In this document: positions 15,718 to 22,908 of the stretch, one piece after another | Position numbering within the stretch: position 1 is the stretch's first letter | Layout: each line of letters starts with the position of its first letter | Assembly: GCA_964567045.1 (NCBI GenBank) | Contig: CAZMLE010000023.1 | Coordinates: 1-54,693 of the forward strand | From: JAFNGF01 sp964567045 | GTDB lineage: Bacteria; Planctomycetota; Phycisphaerae; Sedimentisphaerales; Anaerobacaceae | Length of the DNA: 54,693 bases | Direction: 5' to 3' | The notes under the pieces: generated by a model | What the model was told of the DNA's origin: nothing | Seen by the model: the letters and a program-made list of their open reading frames with translations, nothing else | Databases searched by the model: none | Position numbers and translations under genes: made by a program

Positions 15718-16998
15718 TTATCTTGTATAAACAGTATGCGATACAGCCATATACATTGGTGCTCTGGCCTGGCACTTACCTATTTGAGAGCACTGAAACC
15801 TCCCTCTTCCAGGACAAGCCATTGCCTCGCTGACGATGGTCGTGCACGAGACAGGCCGGTAACCGGCATCAATCGCTTTCTGAATCTTTCGCTGCGTATC
15901 AGCGTAGTCGTAGCGAATGGTATCCAATCGCGATACCTCATGGATAAGTTCAGTGCCGCCCTCAAGATGGGCCAGGTTTGTTATCAGAGCCCACCATAGT
16001 GGTTCGCTCACAGCCGATGGGTTCTGTCTGCACCATTTTACGAACTCGCATCGCGCAAGCTTGTGCAAGTCACAGCGTATGGCCGCCGACAGCGAATTGC
16101 TTGAGGTATGCGGCGGCTCAACATCGGTATTGAGAATCATATGATGTAAGGCTTCAGACCTGGCGAATACGGGCACGGTGACAAAGTGCGCCCTGCGGTG
16201 CGGCCTGCCTTCGACAGCTTGGCCCTTACGATTGGTCGTACCCATGACCCTCATTACGCGGCTAAGGTTGAACACAGGGTCAAACTTAACCCCGCTAACC
16301 TGAGCAGCTATTCTCGCGGCCAGTTGCATGCAGAACTGTTTGAAATTCGCGGCTTCTTCGTTACTGTAGACTGGTATCGGAACTATAGGTGCCAATACAT
16401 AATGACCATTGCCACTGCAACAGATCGTCGAGCTCATAGCCAGACCATCTTCCCGGCTAAGCAATTGAGCAGCGTGTAGGCTCCGAGCCAGCTCTTCATC
16501 AGACGCTGGGTGCCCTTTTGCTCGCGCGTCAGAAACCACATCTATATCAAAGAACTCAGTTGTTATGAATTCAATATGGCTGTCAGAGGCGGCGTTGCCA
16601 TTTGGCCCGGACCGTGCTGGCTTCCAGCAATTAGGAGCAAACTCACATAGCTCAGATGGACGAGGCTGGACACCGATATAGATGCCAGATGTTTTCCCTT
16701 CCATCTCGAGGCATAATCGAACAGCGTCATCTTCGTTGTCGGCGTATGCCACAAACGGCATGGTGTCAAAAACCCGGAACTCTGTGATACCAAAGTGTTC
16801 ATGGCCTAACAAACGTCGCTGCTGGCGGATCGCATCGCTGGGTTCGTATTCAACTATCTTGGTTTGCTTCTTCGTGGTTCGCACTTGCTTGCCCTTGGCT
16901 TCAGAGCGTTGAAAGGATAGGGTGTGCTGCCACAGATGTTGGGCATCGTGGCCAGAATTTGGTAAACACCGTTCTAATATCCTTTTGTCAAAACTCAT
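15718..16998 (-). CDS. Archaeo-eukaryotic-primase-like replication protein
   Basis: 426 residues. The central region has the features of AEP-type primases of mobile elements: an acidic metal pair in EFFDIDVVSDARAKG (about 160-175), CCSGNGHYVLAPI (about 205-217), and FDPVFNLSRVMRVMGTTNRKG (about 255-275), where the Arg-x-x-Gly-T strand contacts nucleotides. The C-terminus carries a Cys-containing segment (ACPGRGRFQCSQIGKC) like the zinc clusters following primase domains. It would prime replication of the element after excision. It overlaps the previous membrane gene by 11 bp. No fused helicase domain is present, so host helicase or another protein would be required. Confidence 0.65.
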   Translation of the reverse strand: MSFDKRILERCLPNSGHDAQHLWQHTLSFQRSEAKGKQVRTTKKQTKIVEYEPSDAIRQQRRLLGHEHFGITEFRVFDTMPFVAYADNEDDAVRLCLEMEGKTSGIYIGVQPRPSELCEFAPNCWKPARSGPNGNAASDSHIEFITTEFFDIDVVSDARAKGHPASDEELARSLHAAQLLSREDGLAMSSTICCSGNGHYVLAPIVPIPVYSNEEAANFKQFCMQLAARIAAQVSGVKFDPVFNLSRVMRVMGTTNRKGQAVEGRPHRRAHFVTVPVFARSEALHHMILNTDVEPPHTSSNSLSAAIRCDLHKLARCEFVKWCRQNPSAVSEPLWWALITNLAHLEGGTELIHEVSRLDTIRYDYADTQRKIQKAIDAGYRPVSCTTIVSEAMACPGRGRFQCSQIGKCQARAPMYMAVSHTVYTR

Positions 16999-17401
16999 TG
17001 CCTTCGCACATATCTAAATGGGTAAAGAGACTCCATGCGTCGCTCGATTTCTCCAGGGAACTTCCGTGGTTATCGCCTCGAAATACCTTCCTCACAAAGC
17101 GAACAATGACCGAAAGAATTATGACCAGGCCAAGCAAACCGTAGACCAAAAGCAGGGTATCCATAATAATCCAACCGCGCCTGTCAAAAATCTGGCCCGC
17201 TTCGTCCAGACAGATGAAAGGCTTAAACAGACCCAGTACACATAGAATACTGACACAAAGTGCCAAAACCTTCGCTGGTGGGCCTTTGAATATAGATGCT
17301 TGCGCAATTGCTCTGTAGACAGCGACGAAAATAATCCCCCACGTGGCCACAATACATAAAGTGAAGACCAAATGTGGTAACAGTGGCTTGAATGTTTCCA
17401 T
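16988..17401 (-). CDS. Membrane protein of unknown function (paralogue of 14912-15385)
   Basis: 137 residues with three predicted membrane segments (about 9-30, 44-62 and 76-101). Related to the 157-aa protein on the other side of the primase-like gene by shared layout and the ALCVS(I/L)LC segment. AAGGAG lies about 10 nt before the ATG. Its last codons overlap the primase-like gene, which argues for joint expression. Confidence 0.6.
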   Translation of the reverse strand: METFKPLLPHLVFTLCIVATWGIIFVAVYRAIAQASIFKGPPAKVLALCVSILCVLGLFKPFICLDEAGQIFDRRGWIIMDTLLLVYGLLGLVIILSVIVRFVRKVFRGDNHGSSLEKSSDAWSLFTHLDMCEGNEF

Positions 17402-17533
17402 CCTGGGACTTCTCCTTCCTTTATATGCCTTATCCTGTTATCTATATTGGATATGCCATAGGATGCGCCCAGTTAAGTGCTGGCCCGCACCGGGACGTCT
17501 TTTACCTTCTCTCTTTTGCCACCAGATTGTCTT

Positions 17534-17752
17534 TCATGGTGCGCTATCATCGGTACGTTTGTCTTCCTCTTGTGTGTTTCTGCTGTCCGAACCATTGCCC
17601 TGTGCTTTTGAGTCTGAGTCCTCAGGCTGCTTGCTTGGCTTCTCGATGACTTTGCCACTTGCGAACTGAGCGGATTTTGAAATACGTTTGTCATCTGTGC
17701 CACCAATACGAAAGGTACCGTTCGTAGATATACACGGTTGCTCTGACAACAA
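17534..17752 (-). CDS. Small hydrophilic ORF (frame uncertain)
   Basis: Two overlapping frames compete here. This one (up to 72 residues, non-ATG start) has a natural-looking acidic, disordered composition (GGTDDKRISKSAQFASGK, then a D/S/E-rich tail). The other, 17473-17694, gives a 73-residue basic protein starting with an ATG that overlaps the upstream stop (ATGA) of the small membrane gene. Only one is likely to be used. I slightly prefer the acidic frame by composition and the basic one by start signal, so confidence is low. Confidence 0.3.
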   Translation of the reverse strand: MLSEQPCISTNGTFRIGGTDDKRISKSAQFASGKVIEKPSKQPEDSDSKAQGNGSDSRNTQEEDKRTDDSAP

Positions 17753-17882
17753 ACCAAAACGCGACCCAACTTCCCATTACTGCCGCTACGACTATGACAA
17801 TTGCAATGGGTAAGCGGGTTGCAAACTTCAAAACCTCCAAAGCAGCTGACCACCACTGTCGAGGTAACTGGCCAAGCGGCAT
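17691..17882 (-). CDS. Small single-span membrane protein
   Basis: 63 residues: an amphipathic start (PLGQLPRQWWSAALEVLKF), then a long hydrophobic stretch (about 24-48, IAIVIVVAAVMGSWVAFWFV) and an aromatic/basic end. GGGAG lies 8 nt before the ATG at 17882. No family is recognised. It belongs to the same - strand run as the primase and membrane genes of the element. Confidence 0.5.
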   Translation of the reverse strand: MPLGQLPRQWWSAALEVLKFATRLPIAIVIVVAAVMGSWVAFWFVVRATVYIYERYLSYWWHR

Positions 17883-18122
17883 CGTGCTATCTCCCAATCA
17901 ATCAATATATACAAAACTCAAAATGTCACTTCCCGTGCCTGTCTAGCAGTTTCCGTCAGGCCGTGAACCATTGGTTGTGCTCCTACTCAGGCCGCTTAAG
18001 CAGACACTACATACAATACATCTTCCAGAAAATCTGAATCGCGCGAACGGACAGCAAAGTATTCTTCTGTCACAAACGGGCAAGAATTGGCAGAAAGTAA
18101 AATCATTGCAAAAGTGTTTTCA

Positions 18123-18572
18123 TTACCTGCTTTTGGCTTCGCAATGCTCATACCAATCATCCTGTCGCCATAGCTCGTACCACAGCCCCGTCCCCAGAAT
18201 CACGACTTGGTGACCTGCTACCACCTTGAATTCTCTGTTGAACTTGGCTGCAATCGAAATACGCCCGTGACCACGAAATGGTATAGCTTCGCCGGCACAA
18301 ATGAACTTTCGGTAACCTTCATCTGATTCGATAGAAGCTGGCAGGTTCTGTTTTACTGCTTTGATATAGGTCCGGCGGTTCTGTTCTGGGCAGATAATCA
18401 AACGCGGGGCTGTTGGATCAGGAAAAAGGCAAAGCTGTGTCACTTTGTGCTCTTGTAATACCCTTATGACAGTCGCAGGTAGTCGAATCCTTGGGCCTTT
18501 GTCGGCAGTAATTTCATACAGGCCCCAGCAGAATCCATCTCGTACGATGTCATCATCCAATGAAAGTAACAT
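18123..18572 (-). CDS. MraZ/AbrB-like protein with two swapped-hairpin-type repeats
   Basis: About 149 residues from the ATG at 18572 (an ATG at 18605 is also possible). Two similar halves are seen, as in MraZ: RIRLPATVIRVLQEHKVTQLCLFPDPTAPR in sense followed by EQNRRTYIKAV, and HGRISIAAKFNREFKV with VVILGTGLWYELW and RQDDWYEH. The G-R-I-x-I and the V-x-G-x-x-x-x-E-x-W patterns are the MraZ signature. MraZ is a DNA-binding regulator normally next to mraW and cell-wall genes; here it is on a mobile element, so it may be an element-borne repressor. The specific target is unknown. Confidence 0.6.
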   Translation of the reverse strand: MLLSLDDDIVRDGFCWGLYEITADKGPRIRLPATVIRVLQEHKVTQLCLFPDPTAPRLIICPEQNRRTYIKAVKQNLPASIESDEGYRKFICAGEAIPFRGHGRISIAAKFNREFKVVAGHQVVILGTGLWYELWRQDDWYEHCEAKSR

Positions 18573-18690
18573 TCTTAACCCGCCTGTTATTTGAACACCG
18601 CTCATACTGACATTTTCATTCCCAACATCCCTTAAGTACGGCAGCCATGCCCGCGCACAGATTAAACCACTGTTCTCTGTGATACCTGAG

Positions 18691-19230
18691 TTAGTCTGTC
18701 TTGAACCGCTGCAATACATCCGGTAAATGCTTCTCGAAGAATCTCCTCTGCTCAGCTCTGAGATCCTTGAGGTTCAATTCCTCTGGCGGCAGGCCTATTC
18801 GCCACGGAGCCTCTTTACTATCAGGGTCTTGAGGTTTTGCGGCTGGGTTTATATAGCAATACTTCTCATCATCCTTGTAGCAAAGATTTCGGTGAACCTC
18901 ATAGTCATCGACCTGGCCAAGACCAAGCCCCTTAGCTGTAAACATATGGCATCCGCTCGCGCGCAAAAAGAAGTATTCCTGTTCGGTCATAAGTCTGCCT
19001 GCCAATACTTTCTCCGCGGGACCGATGCATGATATTTGATAAATATTGTTCGCCGAGTTCCCAATTTCTTCTAACTGTTTACTGAGCGAACGCAGAGATG
19101 CTTGCACTTTGCTGGATTCGCCTGCTTGTCGTTCTAATCTCCTTGCGGTTCGCATCGCCTCCTCGGCGACCTGGATAAGACAGCGAACGTGCTCCCGCCA
19201 TTTCCCCGGCTGTTTGTCTTGGTTTTTCAT
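18691..19230 (-). CDS. Hypothetical protein with N-terminal coiled coil
   Basis: 179 residues. The first ~70 are strongly helical and charged (EEAMRTARRLERQAGES, SLSKQLEEIGNSAN), a likely coiled coil. The middle contains TEQEYFFLRASGCHMFT and the C-terminus is acidic/basic helical (EQRRFFEKHLPDVLQ). No known domain is recognised. AAGGG lies about 7 nt before the ATG. It ends 118 bp before the MraZ-like start, so the two may be co-transcribed. Confidence 0.55.
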   Translation of the reverse strand: MKNQDKQPGKWREHVRCLIQVAEEAMRTARRLERQAGESSKVQASLRSLSKQLEEIGNSANNIYQISCIGPAEKVLAGRLMTEQEYFFLRASGCHMFTAKGLGLGQVDDYEVHRNLCYKDDEKYCYINPAAKPQDPDSKEAPWRIGLPPEELNLKDLRAEQRRFFEKHLPDVLQRFKTD

Positions 19231-19266
19231 TTCTTCGCCCTTTCACGCTTGACGACTTTTGTTACA

Positions 19267-19812
19267 TTAGTTGTTTGAAAAGCACCCTATCCATCTATTG
19301 AACCCTTCGCTTGGGGGCAATTTGTCCCTGCGTGACTTGCTTCGCCTAATTGTTCTGTGCCAATTACTCTCCAACTCGGCTAACGCCTGCCGTGGAGAGA
19401 TATTTGTGAACACAATGGAAACGATTGCTGGGAAGAAGTAGTCCATGGTGAGCCAAGCGCCGAAAATGATTCCTTTAAGGGTATCGCTATCAAGCTCTAT
19501 GTCACCAAGCTTTATGGCCATCCGAGCCAGAATCGTTCCGTCTTCCAGATCGATGTCAAAATTGCCCATCGTGAGCGTGCAGTTGATTCGAGCGATTAGT
19601 TCCGTCACCGCGGACAGCTTTGCTTTAGCGATCGTCAGTGGGCAAATGGTGAACGCTCCAAGAAGGTGGTTCTCATCATCAGCAACGATAAGAACGGAAA
19701 AGACCCCACAGTAGCCCTTGAAATCGGCCCTGAAGCACCCACCTTTTGTCCACCCATATCGAATGCGTTCATTCTTAAAAAATTCTGCCACTAATTCTGA
19801 TATCTTCTTCAC
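19267..19812 (-). CDS. YbjN-like (type III secretion chaperone fold) protein
   Basis: 182 residues from a GTG at 19812 with GAGGAG 7 nt before it; a longer frame upstream overlaps the preceding gene and lacks such a site. The core is alpha/beta: GGCFRADFKGYCGVFSVLIV, ENHLLGAFTICPL, a helix AVTELIARINCTLTMGNFDI, DLEDGTILARMAIKLGD, and AWLTMDYFFPAIVSIVF. This is the strand-helix order of YbjN-domain proteins, a chaperone-like fold of poorly known function. The C-terminal 40 residues are basic. The role in the element is unknown. Confidence 0.6.
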   Translation of the reverse strand: MKKISELVAEFFKNERIRYGWTKGGCFRADFKGYCGVFSVLIVADDENHLLGAFTICPLTIAKAKLSAVTELIARINCTLTMGNFDIDLEDGTILARMAIKLGDIELDSDTLKGIIFGAWLTMDYFFPAIVSIVFTNISPRQALAELESNWHRTIRRSKSRRDKLPPSEGFNRWIGCFSNN

Positions 19813-19865
19813 GGTTTTGCTCCTCAGTCCGGTCAGTTTGCGTTGACTGTCACTTAATGGCTGCT

Positions 19866-20240
19866 TCACACCCCAGTGTGTGCCGGCCGCAAGAATCGCT
19901 TGCCCGGCAGCAAAGCAGATATGTGATTGGCCAATTTGCGAAAACCAGACTTGGTTGACTGCCATATCTTCGAGCGTGCTCTACGAATAGCTGGCTGAGC
20001 CGGCTGGGCAACATGTACTGATGGACTTGGGCTATCAGTTCTGATAGATGCCTCTGCTACTGCCGCCTGGGGTTTCACTTTTGTGCTTTCCAATATGGCC
20101 TTGGCGATGCTGGCACGCTTCCGATTCACCTTCTCCTTCGCTGCTATTGCAAGGTTTGCGCGCATCCTCTTCTGAACCCAACGCGGACAGTCCACTTCCT
20201 GCGGCGACATGTTGTCATTAGTTTTCAATTCGTGTTCCAT
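19866..20240 (-). CDS. Basic hypothetical protein
   Basis: 124 residues, rich in Lys, Arg, Ala and Ser, with no hydrophobic segment; an N-terminal helical part (WVQKRMRANLAIAAKEK) and a Pro/Ala linker (HVAQPAQPAIRRARS). It could bind nucleic acid, but nothing specific is seen. AGGAGG lies 7 nt before the ATG, an excellent ribosome binding site. The start overlaps the end of the 105-aa gene upstream by 23 bp. Confidence 0.5.
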   Translation of the reverse strand: MEHELKTNDNMSPQEVDCPRWVQKRMRANLAIAAKEKVNRKRASIAKAILESTKVKPQAAVAEASIRTDSPSPSVHVAQPAQPAIRRARSKIWQSTKSGFRKLANHISALLPGKRFLRPAHTGV

Positions 20241-20535
20241 GATTTTCCTCCTGAATTGCTGGCTCGATTAATAGTTGACTATCCCCGTAGACCGGCCTGG
20301 CCTGTTGTGCGTACTCCCTGGCGCTTCCCACCTCCAAGCGAGACCGGCCTTCACAGTAGAGTGCAAATCTGAACATTCGCTCCGCTTCCACATAATTACC
20401 CACCGCCTCAGCTTGGCATGCTCTGTTGAGATAGCTTTCCAGCCTCTTTGCCAGACAGTCCCTTCTTTCCTCATCAGTTGCAGGGACATCGGCTTTGACT
20501 TCCTGACTTTCTCGTTGTGGCATTAAATCTGTCAT
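20218..20535 (-). CDS. Hypothetical protein, single TPR-like helix pair
   Basis: 105 residues from the ATG at 20535, with GGAGG 8 nt before it. The central part (LAKRLESYLNRACQAEAVGN, then YVEAERMFRFALYCEGRSR) looks like one TPR-type helical pair. The rest is hydrophilic. No known family is recognised. It leads the 20218-19267 gene run, whose members overlap or lie close together. Confidence 0.5.
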   Translation of the reverse strand: MTDLMPQRESQEVKADVPATDEERRDCLAKRLESYLNRACQAEAVGNYVEAERMFRFALYCEGRSRLEVGSAREYAQQARPVYGDSQLLIEPAIQEENHGTRIEN

Positions 20536-20722
20536 TGATAAAACCTCCACAATCTAATTGTCTTCGGTTCCGACTAGCTTCCACCAGCGATTATAGGTGC
20601 GATGTATTGACTGAATTGTCGCCATCTCTTGACTGTACTATTGATTTCCAAAATTTATTTGCTATATGCGGCGGACATGTTGCGATCACCAAATAACTCC
20701 AATTGTCATCAAAGACATATCC

Positions 20723-21292
20723 CTACCTACTAGGTGATTCGTTGGGATCGACTTTTGTTTTGTGAATGTACACACTCTTTTTTCCGCTATCCCCTATGGC
20801 ACGCCTTACCGCGCATACATATCGCGTCAGCGTTTTGACATGACCTATTCCGCTCCCTTTTGGATCGCGTTTGCTGAACGTGTAGAAACCAAAAGGAGTG
20901 CCAGGTTGGCACATTCCCACGGCCAGAACCTGTTCCGCGCCCCAGCCGAGTCCCTCTCTACCAAGCCGCAATGTTTTCGGCGTCCTCGCTCTTCTGATCT
21001 GCAATACTCTTAGTGGAAGATCTAGCAGAAATGTGCCGTCCCACGTCCGGCGAAATGTTGCGACTTCACTTTGGCCAACTATCTGTTGATTCCCATCCTC
21101 GATTACGGCGTAGAGATCAAGTTGCGCTAATCCTGCCGATCCCACTCCTTCCAAGTTTCCAACCTCGTTGAGAACATCGGCAGAAGCCTCGCTAAGATCC
21201 GCGAGCGCAGCCTTGAATTCTCCTCCAATATGGAGAAAACGCGCCACAGCTTGCGCAAGGTGCTGAAACTTCCTTGAGACATCCCCGTCCAT
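20723..21292 (-). CDS. Hypothetical protein
   Basis: 189 residues from the ATG at 21292, preceded by AAGGG at 7 nt; the frame is open further upstream only with a TTG start. The N-terminal half is helical (HLAQAVARFLHIGGEFKAAL). The rest is strand-rich, including VGQSEVATFRRTWDGTFLLD, KTLRLGREGLGWGAEQVL, then PFGFYTFSKRDPKG and a basic helix VKTLTRYVCAVRRAIG. Not recognised. It lies downstream of pyrE behind a strong hairpin region (21371-21434), so it may have its own control. Confidence 0.5.
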   Translation of the reverse strand: MDGDVSRKFQHLAQAVARFLHIGGEFKAALADLSEASADVLNEVGNLEGVGSAGLAQLDLYAVIEDGNQQIVGQSEVATFRRTWDGTFLLDLPLRVLQIRRARTPKTLRLGREGLGWGAEQVLAVGMCQPGTPFGFYTFSKRDPKGSGIGHVKTLTRYVCAVRRAIGDSGKKSVYIHKTKVDPNESPSR

Positions 21293-21370
21293 AGGTATTC
21301 CCTTGGTCCTCAGGATGCCCGGATTTTTTTCTTGGAGGTCTTCGAGGCAGGCGCTATAATGCAAGAACCT

Positions 21371-21434
21371 ACCGGAAAACCGCCGGTAAGGGCGTGGGGC
21401 CAGCGCCTCCTGGCAAGGACTCGCGTTGGCCCCA
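21371..21434. other. Structured intergenic region between pyrE and the next gene
   Basis: Two inverted repeats occupy the 173-bp gap: ACCGG/CCGGT at 21371-21387 and TGGGGCCA at 21395-21402 with TGGCCCCA at 21427-21434 around a 24-nt loop. The pair is framed by direct repeats CAAGAACCT at 21362-21370 and 21445-21453. There is no T-run as in an intrinsic terminator on the - strand, so this may be a leader structure, a small RNA or a protein-binding site. Confidence 0.5.
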
Positions 21435-21465
21435 GCTTTACATTCAAGAACCTTCCTTATACCGC

Positions 21466-22086
21466 TTAGTTATTTTGCAAGTATGTTACTGTCCGTTCAA
21501 ATTCATCCTTCGTTATTCTTCCCGTTCCTAAGTAAAAACTGAGAAGTTCTTTCAACCTAAATGCACTATGGCATCGGTAGCCACGCTTGCTGAGTTCCTC
21601 ACTACCTCCTTGTTCTCTGTCCACAAGAACCACTACATCATTTACCCTGATTCCATTCTCCTCAAGGACAGAAATTGCATCTAGCTTGCTATCGGCCTTC
21701 GTAATAAGGTCATCTACCAGCAACGCAATCTGTTCCTTTTTGTACAGGCCATCGATTTTTCGACTAGCACCATGCATTTTCTCGGCTACGCGCGGTGAAA
21801 TCATCGGAATTCTCATCTCGTGTGTCAGAATTGCTACTATTGGGGTGGCTGCTGTGGGAACATCCGCTAGGCAATCGTACGTAAGTCCAGCTATCAATTC
21901 CTTGTAGACCAAAATCACCGAATCCATGACATCAGGAAACGACCTAAGTAGCCTTAGATCAATGTAAATCGGGGAGAGAGGAGCATTGGGATTCTTATCG
22001 TGCAGTTTCAACCTGAAGTTGCCAAACTTAATAGCGCCGATATCCAACAATTCCATTGCTAATGCCTTTTTAGCTTCTGTAAACAT
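21466..22086 (-). CDS. pyrE: Orotate phosphoribosyltransferase (PyrE-like)
   Basis: 206 residues. The type I PRTase fold is clear: IGAIKFGNFRLKLHDKNPNA near the N-terminus, TYDCLADVPTAATPIVAIL, and the PRPP-binding loop region LLVDDLITKADSKLDAI (about 125-141), followed by VVVLVDREQGG, which is characteristic of PyrE. PyrE makes OMP from orotate and PRPP. AAAGGAG lies 8 nt before the ATG, and the pyrF stop is 3 bp upstream, so pyrF-pyrE are one unit behind the large HTH-PRTase-cyclase gene. Being on an integrative element, it is probably not the housekeeping copy. Confidence 0.87.
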   Translation of the reverse strand: MFTEAKKALAMELLDIGAIKFGNFRLKLHDKNPNAPLSPIYIDLRLLRSFPDVMDSVILVYKELIAGLTYDCLADVPTAATPIVAILTHEMRIPMISPRVAEKMHGASRKIDGLYKKEQIALLVDDLITKADSKLDAISVLEENGIRVNDVVVLVDREQGGSEELSKRGYRCHSAFRLKELLSFYLGTGRITKDEFERTVTYLQNN

Positions 22087-22088
22087 AA

Positions 22089-22838
22089 TCAGAACTCCTT
22101 TTTTCCCAATGCTTCGGCAATCTCGTCTGAGATAATTCTTGCTGCATCTACTGGACTGCCGATGTGCCTAGGTGGTTGCGTAATGGGCCGGCCAATAACT
22201 AGATAGGAAGCGCCCTCGAGGATCGCTTCAACTGGTGTCGTTACTCTCCGTTGGTCTTGAGCAGCAGCCCACTTCGGCCTTACGCCAGGTGTGACGACCA
22301 GCATCTGCCGCGATACGCTTCTGCGGATAGCTCCAATCTCGCGGCCAGAAGCGATTATCCCATCAAGCCCAGCTCTCTCCGCAAGAGTTGCAAGGTGGAT
22401 AACTTGAGCTTCCAGCGATCCAGGGATTTTTAACTGCTCACGCATAGATTCTTCGTCAATGCTCGTAAGAATCGTAACCCCAAGAACCAAGGGACGAGAA
22501 ATTTTCAGGGCTGTTGCCACCTCGTTTGTGGCCTGTACAGCTGACCTCATCATTTCCAGCCCACCAAGTGTGTGTACATTAAACATTCTAACCGATAGTC
22601 TCGTAACGGCCTTGGCGGCACCTGCTACCGTATTGGGAATGTCCATGAATTTACCATCGAGGAATATGCTTCCGCCGATGCTGATTATCTTCTGCACAAT
22701 ACTGTGGCCTACTGAGTGGAGCAATTCCAAACCTATTTTGAACATTCCCACATGCTCTCGAAGGGAATCTACCAGTTCCAAGGCTTCTTTCTCGGTAGAT
22801 ACATCAAGTGGAACTATTATCCGCTTCTTCGCATCCAT
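22089..22838 (-). CDS. pyrF: Orotidine-5'-phosphate decarboxylase (PyrF-like)
   Basis: 249 residues from the ATG at 22838 (GGAGA 6 nt before). A TIM-barrel OMP decarboxylase: IIVPLDVSTEKEALELV (first Asp), KIGLELLHSVG, the catalytic D-x-K-x-x-D-I segment in FLDGKFMDIPNTV, NVHTLGG, LVLGVTILTSID, DGIIASGREI, VVTPGVRP and the phosphate-binding SYLVIGRPITQ. All key residues are present, so it should make UMP from OMP. It lies 70 bp after the cyclase-like gene and 2 bp before pyrE. Confidence 0.93.
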   Translation of the reverse strand: MDAKKRIIVPLDVSTEKEALELVDSLREHVGMFKIGLELLHSVGHSIVQKIISIGGSIFLDGKFMDIPNTVAGAAKAVTRLSVRMFNVHTLGGLEMMRSAVQATNEVATALKISRPLVLGVTILTSIDEESMREQLKIPGSLEAQVIHLATLAERAGLDGIIASGREIGAIRRSVSRQMLVVTPGVRPKWAAAQDQRRVTTPVEAILEGASYLVIGRPITQPPRHIGSPVDAARIISDEIAEALGKKEF

Positions 22839-22908
22839 AGCTTTCTCCGAATTACCTATCAAGAATCTGTTCGTCAAAATGCCTCTATATGGAATAAGAG
22901 TCCGCTGA

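Noticed and set aside
21371..21434. Retron non-coding RNA
   Set aside because: No reverse transcriptase gene lies nearby and the structure lacks the flanking inverted a1/a2 arrangement.
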